Below are positions 6,357-12,725 of a DNA stretch of 12,812 nucleotides, piece after piece. Origin of the DNA: Acidobacteriota bacterium (GTDB lineage Bacteria > Acidobacteriota > HRBIN11); NCBI GenBank assembly GCA_030550225.1, contig JAUQPV010000043.1:1-12812 (forward strand). The letters are read 5' to 3'. Both the position numbers and the translations under genes were made by a program. Under the pieces are notes generated by a model. That model ran no database searches and was not told the origin of the DNA. It saw nothing but the letters and a program-made list of their open reading frames with translations. The stretch's first letter is position 1. The number at the start of each line of letters is the position of its first letter.

Positions 6357-7261
6357 AAATGGTCTTCGTTTCTTCGTTATCCGAGGAGGTCCATCCCCGG
6401 CGGGTCCTCCACGAGACGGGTCCCCTGCGGGTCATCGTCCCGGCCCACGATCCGTACGCCGACCTGGTCGAGTCCCTTTGCCGGCAACGGGGTTGGGAAT
6501 GTCGGCGGGTCGAGCGGCACGTCGTCGGGGACGTGGAGCTCCCCCTGGGTCCGCCCTTCGTGTTTGTGGAATCGCTTCGCCTCCTCTGTCGGGGGACGGC
6601 CTCGATGGTCTACGAGGCTTCCGTGGGCGAAGGCATCATCGTCCTAAAGCAGATCCCCCTGGACGTCGGGATGGACCATCCCGTGAAGTATCTTTTGGCT
6701 TCTCAGGAGGCCAAGCTCTTGATCGGCCTGCGGTCGCCCTGGACGGTGCCCGTCCTGGGCACGGGGACGACGCCGACGGCCATCTGGGTCGCCATGGAGC
6801 GGATGGATGCCACGCTGGACCGCTGTCTGGAGACCCTCGACCCGTCGGCCCTGAGTCTCGTCTTGGCCGACGCCTGCCGGGGCCTCGCGTTCCTCCACGA
6901 ATCCGGTTGGGTCCACATGGACGTAAAACCCCAGAACATTTTCGTCCATCAGGGACGGGGCCGTCTGGGGGACTTTTCGGCGATGTGGCGGCGCGACGCA
7001 TGTCTGCCGATTTCCCTTCGGGCCCTCACGCCCCGGTACGCCGACCCTCGGCTGATGCGACCGGAGGGTCGCATCCTGGAGGCCGTCCCCGAGTTCGACG
7101 TTTACTCGATGGGTGTCGTCCTGCGGGAACTCGTCGAGAAGGGCTACCTTCCCGAGACAGCCCGGGACCTCGCCCAACGGTGCCTGGGGAGTTTGCGGCC
7201 CTCGGCGGAAGAGTTGGCCGACCGCTTGGAGGCATTGAGCCATGCTGGACGTCATCCTTGA
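6353..7261 (+). CDS. Divergent Ser/Thr protein kinase, soluble
   Basis: This is a 302-residue eukaryote-like protein kinase with no membrane segment. The ATG at 6353 is chosen because GGAG lies 8 bp upstream and it overlaps the preceding stop. Residues 1-75 form an extra N-terminal part, of which 22-60 loosely resembles the GspE/PilB N-terminal domain. The kinase domain spans about 76-295. Its glycine-rich loop is weakened (RGTASMVYEA, 80-89). It has the ATP lysine K99 (IIVLKQI), a probable helix-C Glu E119 and the catalytic loop HMDVKPQN (188-195) with D190 and N195. The metal Asp is D207 in DFS instead of DFG. TPRYADPRL (226-234) replaces TPxYxxPE, followed by FDVYSMGVVL with D249 and RPSAEEL near the end. 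The catalytic residues are present, so activity is likely, but HMD and DFS make it an atypical non-RD kinase. Its substrate may be a cassette neighbour. Confidence 0.9.
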   Translation: MKMVFVSSLSEEVHPRRVLHETGPLRVIVPAHDPYADLVESLCRQRGWECRRVERHVVGDVELPLGPPFVFVESLRLLCRGTASMVYEASVGEGIIVLKQIPLDVGMDHPVKYLLASQEAKLLIGLRSPWTVPVLGTGTTPTAIWVAMERMDATLDRCLETLDPSALSLVLADACRGLAFLHESGWVHMDVKPQNIFVHQGRGRLGDFSAMWRRDACLPISLRALTPRYADPRLMRPEGRILEAVPEFDVYSMGVVLRELVEKGYLPETARDLAQRCLGSLRPSAEELADRLEALSHAGRHP

Positions 7262-8453
7262 CGCCATCTGGGACCGTTGTGTCGAGCTCTGGGTCACAGA
7301 CCGAGGCTACTACGTCGTGTCGGCCCCGACGGGCCATTTGGAGACCCTCCCAGAGCTGGCCGACCTCCGGCCGGACCGCCCCGTCGAGGCCCTGTGGGAG
7401 GAAATCCGGCGCCAGTCCAGTCTCCTGATCCCGGCGGATGTGCCCGTCGAGACGGCCGTCTGGATCGACGCCCAGGGACGTATGTGGCGGGCGACCTACT
7501 TTCGGTCGATTCATGCCATCGTCGTCCTCCGTCGGGTTGGCTTTCCCTTCACGACGGCCGACTACCCAGAGCCCTTCCAGCGGTTCGTGCCGACGCTGAT
7601 CGGGGAGGGTCGGGGCCTGATCCTCATCGGCGGCCCTATCGGAGGCGGCAAAAGCGCGCTACTGTCGGTCTTCCTGCGGGAGCTCATCCGTCAGCCCGTC
7701 GGGATCGGGATCTACGAAGAAAGCCTGGAGCTGGACCTGCCGACCGACCGGGCCGTCGTCTTCCATCGTCTCCGCGGTGTCCACTATCCGAACCTGGCCG
7801 AGGCGTTGGAGAGCGACCGCCGGGTCATGCTCCGGGCCGTCGCCGTCCAAGAGGTCACCGAACGGGACGTCCCGGCCCTCTTGCACCCGATCCGTATGGG
7901 CCGTCTCGTCCTGACGACGATGCACGCCGTCTCCCTTCGGGAACTGCTGCACCGCCTGAGTCAAGCCGTCGGCGGGTCGGCCGTCTTGGCCGACATCCTG
8001 ACGGCCTTGATCATGGTCCACCTGCGGCTGGGTCGAGAGGGCCGGGTCATCCCCATACCGTCCATTTTCCGGCCGACCGGGAGCGTGCGGGTCTCCCTCG
8101 AGCGGGGCGACCTGGACGGAGCCATCCAGGCCCACGAACATGACCGGGAGGGACTCGACAACCTACCCGAATCGGTCGTCCTGAGTTGGCTGGAGGCCCA
8201 GGGCTGGATCGAACCTGAGTCGGCCTTCCACGTGGGTCGAACGTATATCCAGGAGGTCCACGGCGGGGGAACCATCCGACGGATGATCCCGGGCGGTCTG
8301 GGCGTTCACTTTTCGGCCAAGGTCCAGGTTCAAGCGGGCGTGGTCAGCGTCCTCCAGATGCGACCCTTCCGAGACGGGGAAGCGTGCGCCTGTATCCAGG
8401 AAGCCGCCCGGTCGTGGCCGGACGGATTCTATCAGGTCGAGCTCACGGAGTGA
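7242..8453 (+). CDS. PilT/PilU-like motor ATPase, divergent
   Basis: This 403-residue protein is related to the hexameric ATPases that retract type IV pili. The N-terminal PAS-like domain spans about 1-105, its last strand being RATYFRSIHAIVVLRRV, as in PilT. The RecA-like core spans about 115-280. Its Walker A is GGPIGGGKSA (130-139), the Asp-box region is IGIYEESLELDLP (155-167) and the His box is GRLVLTTMHAVS (220-231). The segment that should be DPDVILVGEMRDLET is changed: Q203-E204 keeps the catalytic Glu but the Walker B glycine and the MRD arginine finger are lost. Residues about 285-327 match the usual PilT C-terminal helices. The last 75 residues (about 328-403) are extra and unrecognised. 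Its ATG at 7242 has GGAGG 9 bp upstream and overlaps the kinase gene by 20 bp. No other pilus gene is present. ATP binding is likely; a motor function is uncertain. Confidence 0.87.
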   Translation: MLDVILDAIWDRCVELWVTDRGYYVVSAPTGHLETLPELADLRPDRPVEALWEEIRRQSSLLIPADVPVETAVWIDAQGRMWRATYFRSIHAIVVLRRVGFPFTTADYPEPFQRFVPTLIGEGRGLILIGGPIGGGKSALLSVFLRELIRQPVGIGIYEESLELDLPTDRAVVFHRLRGVHYPNLAEALESDRRVMLRAVAVQEVTERDVPALLHPIRMGRLVLTTMHAVSLRELLHRLSQAVGGSAVLADILTALIMVHLRLGREGRVIPIPSIFRPTGSVRVSLERGDLDGAIQAHEHDREGLDNLPESVVLSWLEAQGWIEPESAFHVGRTYIQEVHGGGTIRRMIPGGLGVHFSAKVQVQAGVVSVLQMRPFRDGEACACIQEAARSWPDGFYQVELTE

Positions 8454-8479
8454 TACTGCTGGTGGGCATGAGGGGCACC

Positions 8480-8914
8480 ATGCATTACATCATCCGGTAC
8501 CCGATGAGCTATGGGAACGTTCAACCGCCGGGCATCGCTTTCGTCGACCACTGCATGCTCACGGCGACGACCCACCGGGCCGTCATCGTGCCCCAGGCCG
8601 CCTTGGTCCTGCCCATCGTCGACCAGCTATGCGCCCTCCAGGCCGACTTTCAGTGCCAGCCTATCCGCCCCTTCTCGCGTCTCCCAGAAGCGACCCACGG
8701 ATATCCCCGGGAGGGCCTCTGTAGCTACTTGTACTACCACGTCCTCCAGTCCCGGGCTCCTTATGCCCTCCTTCAGCAGGACGGGGTTCGTCCCGTCTTC
8801 GTCCGCCTCTTAGAGCGAGAGTATCCGGTCGCCCAGAATCAGGTCATCGTCACTCGAGAAACCGTCGTCATCGAGTTCATCGAACCCTCGCGAGTGCTCG
8901 TATGGCCGGAATGA
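8480..8914 (+). CDS. Unknown 144-residue protein of the cassette
   Basis: I do not recognise this protein. From the ATG at 8480 it begins MHYIIRYPMSYGNVQPPG, then shows alternating beta-like stretches (HRAVIVPQAALVLPIVDQL), a Tyr-rich part (CSYLYYHVLQ) and a beta-like end (VIVTRETVVIEFIEPSRVLV). It has no signal peptide, membrane span or metal motif that I can see, and the composition suggests a compact soluble alpha/beta domain. AGGGG lies 4 bp before this ATG; another in-frame ATG at 8468 would add four residues. It starts 26 bp after the ATPase stop and overlaps the zinc-cluster gene, whose internal ATG at 8911 forms an ATGA with its stop. Codon use is like that of its neighbours. The coupling suggests that it works with the ATPase or with the zinc protein. 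Confidence 0.75.
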   Translation: MHYIIRYPMSYGNVQPPGIAFVDHCMLTATTHRAVIVPQAALVLPIVDQLCALQADFQCQPIRPFSRLPEATHGYPREGLCSYLYYHVLQSRAPYALLQQDGVRPVFVRLLEREYPVAQNQVIVTRETVVIEFIEPSRVLVWPE

Positions 8915-9750
8915 TTTGCCCCACGTGCCTAAACCGTATGGACGGGACCTGTCCTTTGCACGGGGGATTCCTGTGTGAACGCTGTCAGCGATGTTACTGC
9001 GAGCGTCGAGAGGAGCCCCTTCAAGCCGACGTGTTCGACGCCATCGACATGGGCCTTTATGAACAGGACCCGGCCTTCTGGCAGGCCCTCCAGGCCGTCC
9101 CCTGCCGTTTGGAGGGGGACCGCATCTTCTGCCTCTACGTGCCGCGGGGCGAACCGGTCGCCGAAATCCGGCGAGCCATCTCAGAACATTTCTTAGTTCG
9201 GCAGGTATTTCTGAAGCCGACGCCGTCCGTCCCCGAACTACCCGTAGCGGCTCCCTTCTACATCGCCTGTACCGGACGACCTGGCGCCGGTTGGTTGATC
9301 CCGGCGGAAGGTGCTCCCCGCCCATGGCCGGAGCACATGAACACGCCCGGCCTTCCGATCACTGAAGATTGGTATGAAATCCCGACGCCTGTCCGGGTCC
9401 GGCCCGAGTGGGCGGACTTGATCCGGTCCCATCCCCGATGCCGTCTTTACACGCCGCCCTTCCCGCTGGCCGTCTCAAAGGCCATCCTGGACGCCGATTC
9501 CCGCAGCGTCTGGATGTGGCACGGCCCCTTTCGGTCCGTGGCCGCCTACGTGAGCGTGCCGGTCATCCCGGTCCCCCACCCCTGGGGCGGCGTCCGCGTG
9601 ATCCGATGGTGCCACCCTGGCTGTGTGGACATCCGGTCGGCTGAACCCCGGCCCGCCGTCGTGGCCGTCTGCATCGTCACGCCCGTGACGGACGGCGCCT
9701 CGACCGCCTTGGAGGTCGGCATCCAGCGCATCCTCCAACGGCGGACCTAA
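8902..9750 (+). CDS. Zinc-cluster protein, last gene of kinase cassette
   Basis: This 282-residue protein opens with eight potential metal ligands in 28 residues: C6 and C9, C17 and H20, C25 and C28, C31 and C33. The spacing suggests two zinc sites, like a zinc ribbon or a cross-brace finger. Residues about 60-108 (VPCRLEGDRIFCLYVPRGEP, then a helix and a strand) loosely resemble the second half of the GspE/PilB N-terminal domain. The remainder is rich in Pro and Trp, with no recognised domain; a CHPGC motif lies near residue 235. There is no signal peptide or membrane segment. ATG 8902 has GAG 7 bp upstream; ATG 8911 would lose three residues and make an ATGA junction with the preceding gene. 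Such clusters usually mediate protein or nucleic acid contacts, but which applies here is not visible. Confidence 0.8.
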   Translation: MAGMICPTCLNRMDGTCPLHGGFLCERCQRCYCERREEPLQADVFDAIDMGLYEQDPAFWQALQAVPCRLEGDRIFCLYVPRGEPVAEIRRAISEHFLVRQVFLKPTPSVPELPVAAPFYIACTGRPGAGWLIPAEGAPRPWPEHMNTPGLPITEDWYEIPTPVRVRPEWADLIRSHPRCRLYTPPFPLAVSKAILDADSRSVWMWHGPFRSVAAYVSVPVIPVPHPWGGVRVIRWCHPGCVDIRSAEPRPAVVAVCIVTPVTDGASTALEVGIQRILQRRT

Positions 9751-9776
9751 GCCGATGGCACGACAATCCGACCGTT

Positions 9777-9824
9777 GGGCAGTCCGGCAATTCGGAAGCT
9801 GGGGAGACCAGGTGCTGGGTACTT
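9777..9824. repeat. Degenerate octamer array (six units)
   Basis: Six consecutive 8-bp units loosely fit a consensus NGGNANYT in the space between the convergent zinc-cluster and purE-purC genes. The units are degenerate, so the period is less certain than at other arrays. The first arm, GGCAGTCCGG at 9778-9787, is the exact reverse complement of 9872-9881 in the downstream hairpin, so two exclusive foldings are possible. No gene is visible in 9751-9914. Confidence 0.4.
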
Positions 9825-9869
9825 CGATAGATGGGTCCTCCGACGACGGGACGCCCGGACCTTTTAAGT

Positions 9870-9900
9870 TCCCGGACTGCCGAACTCTCGGCACCCGGGA
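9870..9900. terminator. Strong hairpin between convergent genes
   Basis: TCCCGG (9870-9875) pairs with CCGGGA (9895-9900) and TGCCGA (9878-9883) pairs with TCGGCA (9888-9893). The loop is ACTC and a small 2/1 internal bulge separates the two helices, giving 12 base pairs in all. It lies 14 bp past the purE-purC stop and 120 bp past the stop of the zinc-cluster gene, where a bidirectional terminator is expected. No U-tract follows on either strand, so it may be a rho-independent terminator of the U-less kind, or an RNA 3'-end stabiliser. Confidence 0.5.
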
Positions 9901-9914
9901 CTTGACACCGAGTC

Positions 9915-11486
9915 CTACAGCGCCCCCAGGGGGACGAGGCGCCGATATGCCTCCCGGTACTTCTCGATCGTTTGGCGGACGACGTCCGGCGGGAGGGGCG
10001 GCCCCGGCGGCTGTTTGTTCCAGCCAAGGCGGCTTGTGTAGTCCCGCACGTACTGCTTGTCGAAGCTCGGCGGCGTCCGGCCCGGTTCGTAGAGGTCCTT
10101 CGGCCAAAAGCGGGACGAGTCGGGCGTCAGGAGCTCATCCACGATGCAGATCTGCCCCTCCTCGTCGGTGCCGAACTCGAACTTCGTGTCGGCGATGAGG
10201 ATGCCCCGCTGTTCGGCGTACTCGGCGGCCTCTCGGTAAATCTGGAGGCTCCAGTCCCGGAGCGTTTCGGCCGTCTTCCGGCCGACGAGGCGGACGACCT
10301 CATCGAAGGTCAGGGGCTGGTCGTGACCCGTCTCGGCCTTGGTCGTCGGCGTGAAGACCGGCTCCGGCAGGCGGTCGGCCTCCCGGAGGCCCGGCGGCAG
10401 GACGACGTCCAGGATGCGACCCGTCTCCCGGTACATCTGCCAGCCGCTCCCCGTGATGTAGCCCCGGACGACGCACTCGACGGGGAATACCTTGAGCTTG
10501 CGGACGAGCATGACCCGTCCCTCCAGGTAGGGGTACCGCTGGCCGAGGCCGTCCGGCAGATCGGCCAGCCGGGTGCTGACCAGATGATGCGGAAACCGGT
10601 CCTGGAACTTCCAGAACCAGAAGGCCGACAGGGCCGTCAGGATACGGCCCTTGCCGGGGATCGGCGTCGGCAGGACGACGTCAAAGACGGAGATTCGGTC
10701 CGTGGCGACGATCAGGAGATGGTCGCCGAGGTCATAGATGTCCCGGACCTTGCCCCGCTTCAGGAGCGGTACGCCCTCCAAGTGGGTCTCGGCGAGGCCC
10801 GCCTCCGCCTCCATCAAGGTCGAGACCCACGGGGCGCCTTGGAGGACTTGGGCTTTCTGACGAGACCGAAAGTCCTCCAGGTCGGTCTGAAGCATCGGAT
10901 GGCCGATCTGCAGGATGCGGGCCGCCAGGAGGGCCGCATTGGCGGCCGCATCGACGCCGACGCCGGCGACGGGTACGCCCGGCGGCATCTGCACGATCGA
11001 CAACAGGGCGTCCAGGCCCGACAGGACGCCCGACCCGATAGGGACCCCGATGACGGGCTTCAGCGTATGAGCCGCCAGGACGCCCGGCAGGTGAGCCGCC
11101 ATCCCAGCGGCGGCGATGAACACTTGGACGCCCCGAGCCTCGGCATTTCGCACATAGGCGACGACCTCGTCAGGCGTCCGATGGGCCGACAAGACGACGG
11201 TCTCGTATGGAATCCCAAGTTGGTCCAACGTCTCCTGACACCGGGCCAGCTTCGGGAGGTCGCTGGCCGACCCCGTGACGATGGCGACGAGGGGGGTCCG
11301 ATACGCATCGGCCCCGCTGTGAACATAGATGGCCACGCCGGCTCGACGAGTCGTCCCGATGGGCGTGATGGTCACGACGATGTCCTCGCCCAGCCGATAC
11401 GTCCCGCCTTGGACGAACCACTGGCCGTGTCGCTCGACTTCCTGAAGATAGCGAATCAGGTCTTGAAGGGTCGACTGCAATGACAT
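9915..11486 (-). CDS. purE-purC: PurE-PurC fusion with extra N-terminal domain
   Basis: This 523-residue fusion carries two purine-synthesis steps. The PurE part (about 66-195) is of class I, N5-CAIR mutase, by TGSASD (71-76), SAHRTP (100-105), AGMAAHLPG (127-135) and SIVQMP (163-168); class II AIR carboxylases differ at these sites. The PurC part, SAICAR synthetase, spans about 228-523. It shows KRGKVRDIYDLGD (243-255), ATDRISVFD (261-269), TPTTKAETGHD (379-389), IADTKFEFG (431-439) and DELLTPDSSRFW (450-461). The two activities are consecutive, so the fusion may pass CAIR between sites. Animal PAICS has the reverse domain order and a class II PurE. Residues 1-65 are an extra helix plus beta region, perhaps amphi-Trp-like. 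The ATG at 11486 has GAGG 7 bp upstream. No purK or other pur gene is nearby. Confidence 0.95.
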   Translation of the reverse strand: MSLQSTLQDLIRYLQEVERHGQWFVQGGTYRLGEDIVVTITPIGTTRRAGVAIYVHSGADAYRTPLVAIVTGSASDLPKLARCQETLDQLGIPYETVVLSAHRTPDEVVAYVRNAEARGVQVFIAAAGMAAHLPGVLAAHTLKPVIGVPIGSGVLSGLDALLSIVQMPPGVPVAGVGVDAAANAALLAARILQIGHPMLQTDLEDFRSRQKAQVLQGAPWVSTLMEAEAGLAETHLEGVPLLKRGKVRDIYDLGDHLLIVATDRISVFDVVLPTPIPGKGRILTALSAFWFWKFQDRFPHHLVSTRLADLPDGLGQRYPYLEGRVMLVRKLKVFPVECVVRGYITGSGWQMYRETGRILDVVLPPGLREADRLPEPVFTPTTKAETGHDQPLTFDEVVRLVGRKTAETLRDWSLQIYREAAEYAEQRGILIADTKFEFGTDEEGQICIVDELLTPDSSRFWPKDLYEPGRTPPSFDKQYVRDYTSRLGWNKQPPGPPLPPDVVRQTIEKYREAYRRLVPLGAL

Positions 11487-11512
11487 AGGTCTTCCTCAAG
11501 GGTGCGGTCTTC

Positions 11513-11533
11513 GGTGTTGGGTGTTAGGTTAGC
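11513..11533. repeat. Heptamer array upstream of purE-purC
   Basis: Two near-identical 7-bp units, GGTGTTG and GGTGTTA, are followed by a diverged third, GGTTAGC, in the 5' leader region of purE-purC. The array is short and is listed as one of the set of 7- or 8-bp arrays in this window. No promoter could be assigned with confidence between it and the gene. Confidence 0.4.
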
Positions 11534-11551
11534 AGGACCCTTCGGTTCGTG

Positions 11552-11583
11552 AAAACCCGCATGGTTCGGGGCGGACGGGTTTT
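11552..11583. terminator. Rho-independent terminator candidate, both strands
   Basis: AAAACCCG (11552-11559) and CGGGTTTT (11576-11583) are perfect 8-bp inverted arms with a 16-nt loop. A run of five T (11580-11584) closes the plus-strand copy, and the minus-strand RNA ends in four U followed by C. On the minus strand it lies 120 bp past the dehydrogenase stop, where it would stop that transcript before purE-purC. If the purE-purC promoter lies upstream of it, the hairpin would instead sit in the leader and could act as an attenuator. No known purine riboswitch fold is apparent in 11487-11702. Confidence 0.55.
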
Positions 11584-11658
11584 TGGAAGGGACGGAGGGG
11601 CGAAGGTACGAGCCACGGTCTTGGGCCGACGGGCAGGTCGGGATCATCCTTACATTAG

Positions 11659-11703
11659 CACTCCATCACTTCGTCACTTTATACCCGACACCCCACACCC
11701 GAT
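11659..11703. repeat. Adjacent octamer and heptamer arrays
   Basis: Three 8-bp units of consensus CACTYYRT (11659-11682) are followed without a gap by three 7-bp units of consensus ACCCNAY (11683-11703). The last unit ends on the first base of the dehydrogenase stop codon (11703-11705 on the plus strand). The octamer block is an inverted relative of the array at 1884-1907. Like the block at ybeY, this one abuts the 3' end of a minus-strand gene. Confidence 0.6.
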
Positions 11704-12725
11704 TATGGCTCGACAAGGACCTTTAAGGAGTCCCGGGGATGCAGGACGAGCTCAAAGGCCCGAGCGATATCCTGTAAGGGAAACCGGTGCGTGACCAGGT
11801 CCCGCACAGAGATGCGGCCCCATCGAAGAAGGTCCAGGGCCTGTTGCATATCTGCCGGGGCCGCCCCGTAGGAACTCGTCAGGGTGACCTCATTACGCCA
11901 GAACAATTCGTTAAAGGGTAGCGTCACGGTCGCTTCTGGAGGCACGGGAGCAAAGAACAGGATAGTCCCCCCTCGGTCGACACAACGAAAGGCCAACTCG
12001 ACGGCCGGCGGGGCCGACGTACAAACGATGACCTGTTGGGCCCGCCGACCCTCCAGGTGCGTCTGCAGTGTAGCGACGATGTCGTCCTCGGGCGACCCGA
12101 CGGCCACGGCCCCCATCCGAAGGGCCCTCTCCCGACGGAAGGGGTCCGGCTCAATACCTATGATCGGCCCGGCCCCGAGGGCCTGCGCCGCCCGAATATG
12201 CAGAAGTCCCGTCACACCACAGCCGATGACGACGACACTCTGGCCGGGCTCTAAGTGGGCCAACCGCTGACCCCGTAGGACACACCCCAGGGGTTCGACC
12301 ATCGCCCCGTCAGCCCACGTCAGGGTCTCCGGCAGACGAAAGACGCCCCGGCGGGTCTGGGGAGCTGGCACGCGGATGTACTCGGCGAATCCGCCGGGGT
12401 CCACGTGGCCCGTCTGCAGGACGGGACAGACGGTCTCGTGACCGGCGTAGCAATACGCACAGGCCCCGCACGGGACGTGGTGAGCCACGACGACCCGGTC
12501 TCCCGGCCGGAGGTGGCCTACCCCATCGCCGACCTCGACGACCTCGCCGGCGATCTCATGGCCCAGGACGGTCGGCGCGCGGGGACGACGGTACCACTCG
12601 AGGACGTCGCTTCCACAGACGCCGCAGGCCCGCACCCGGACGAGGACCTCCCCAGGCCCAATCGCCGGGACAGGCCGTTCCTCCAGCCGGATGTCACGGT
12701 TGCTGTAATAGACGGCGACCTGCAT
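11703..12725 (-). CDS. Zinc-dependent medium-chain alcohol dehydrogenase
   Basis: This 340-residue cytoplasmic oxidoreductase belongs to the zinc-containing medium-chain dehydrogenase family, nearest in feel to the sorbitol or threonine dehydrogenase branch. The catalytic zinc site has C37 (CGVCGSD, 34-40), H56-E57 (GHEIAGEV) and E144 (MVEPLGC). The structural zinc site has C86, C89, C92 and C100 in the C-x2-C-x2-C-x7-C spacing. The Rossmann nucleotide loop is GCGVTG (168-173) with an acidic residue, E192, at the end of the second strand, which favours NAD over NADP. The ATG at 12725 gives the standard family length. A TTG at 12809 in frame would add 28 residues with no family support. There is no strong ribosome-binding site. 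Its neighbours give no clue to the substrate, which I cannot name. Confidence 0.92.
   Translation of the reverse strand: MQVAVYYSNRDIRLEERPVPAIGPGEVLVRVRACGVCGSDVLEWYRRPRAPTVLGHEIAGEVVEVGDGVGHLRPGDRVVVAHHVPCGACAYCYAGHETVCPVLQTGHVDPGGFAEYIRVPAPQTRRGVFRLPETLTWADGAMVEPLGCVLRGQRLAHLEPGQSVVVIGCGVTGLLHIRAAQALGAGPIIGIEPDPFRRERALRMGAVAVGSPEDDIVATLQTHLEGRRAQQVIVCTSAPPAVELAFRCVDRGGTILFFAPVPPEATVTLPFNELFWRNEVTLTSSYGAAPADMQQALDLLRWGRISVRDLVTHRFPLQDIARAFELVLHPRDSLKVLVEP

Noticed and set aside
5740..6435. Minus-strand open frame of 231 codons across the divergent promoter region
   Set aside because: It is Arg/Pro/Ser-rich, has no motif, spans two divergent promoters and runs antisense to the first two cassette genes.
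6644..7297. Minus-strand open frame of 217 codons opposite the kinase
   Set aside because: The plus-strand frame has intact kinase motifs, a ribosome-binding site and ATGA coupling; this one is a composition shadow.
7242..9750. Ordinary type IV pilus or type II secretion locus
   Set aside because: Only a PilT-like ATPase is present. There is no pilin signal, PilB, PilC, prepilin peptidase or secretin, and the ATPase is divergent at Walker B.
9972..11483. Plus-strand open frame of about 500 codons opposite purE-purC
   Set aside because: It is exactly antisense to a gene with full PurE and PurC motifs. Its translation is rich in Arg, Asp and Gly with no domain, as expected from a mirrored GC-rich reading frame.
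11487..11702. Purine riboswitch upstream of purE-purC
   Set aside because: I could not find the conserved three-way junction sequence of the guanine/adenine class or any other known purine aptamer core.
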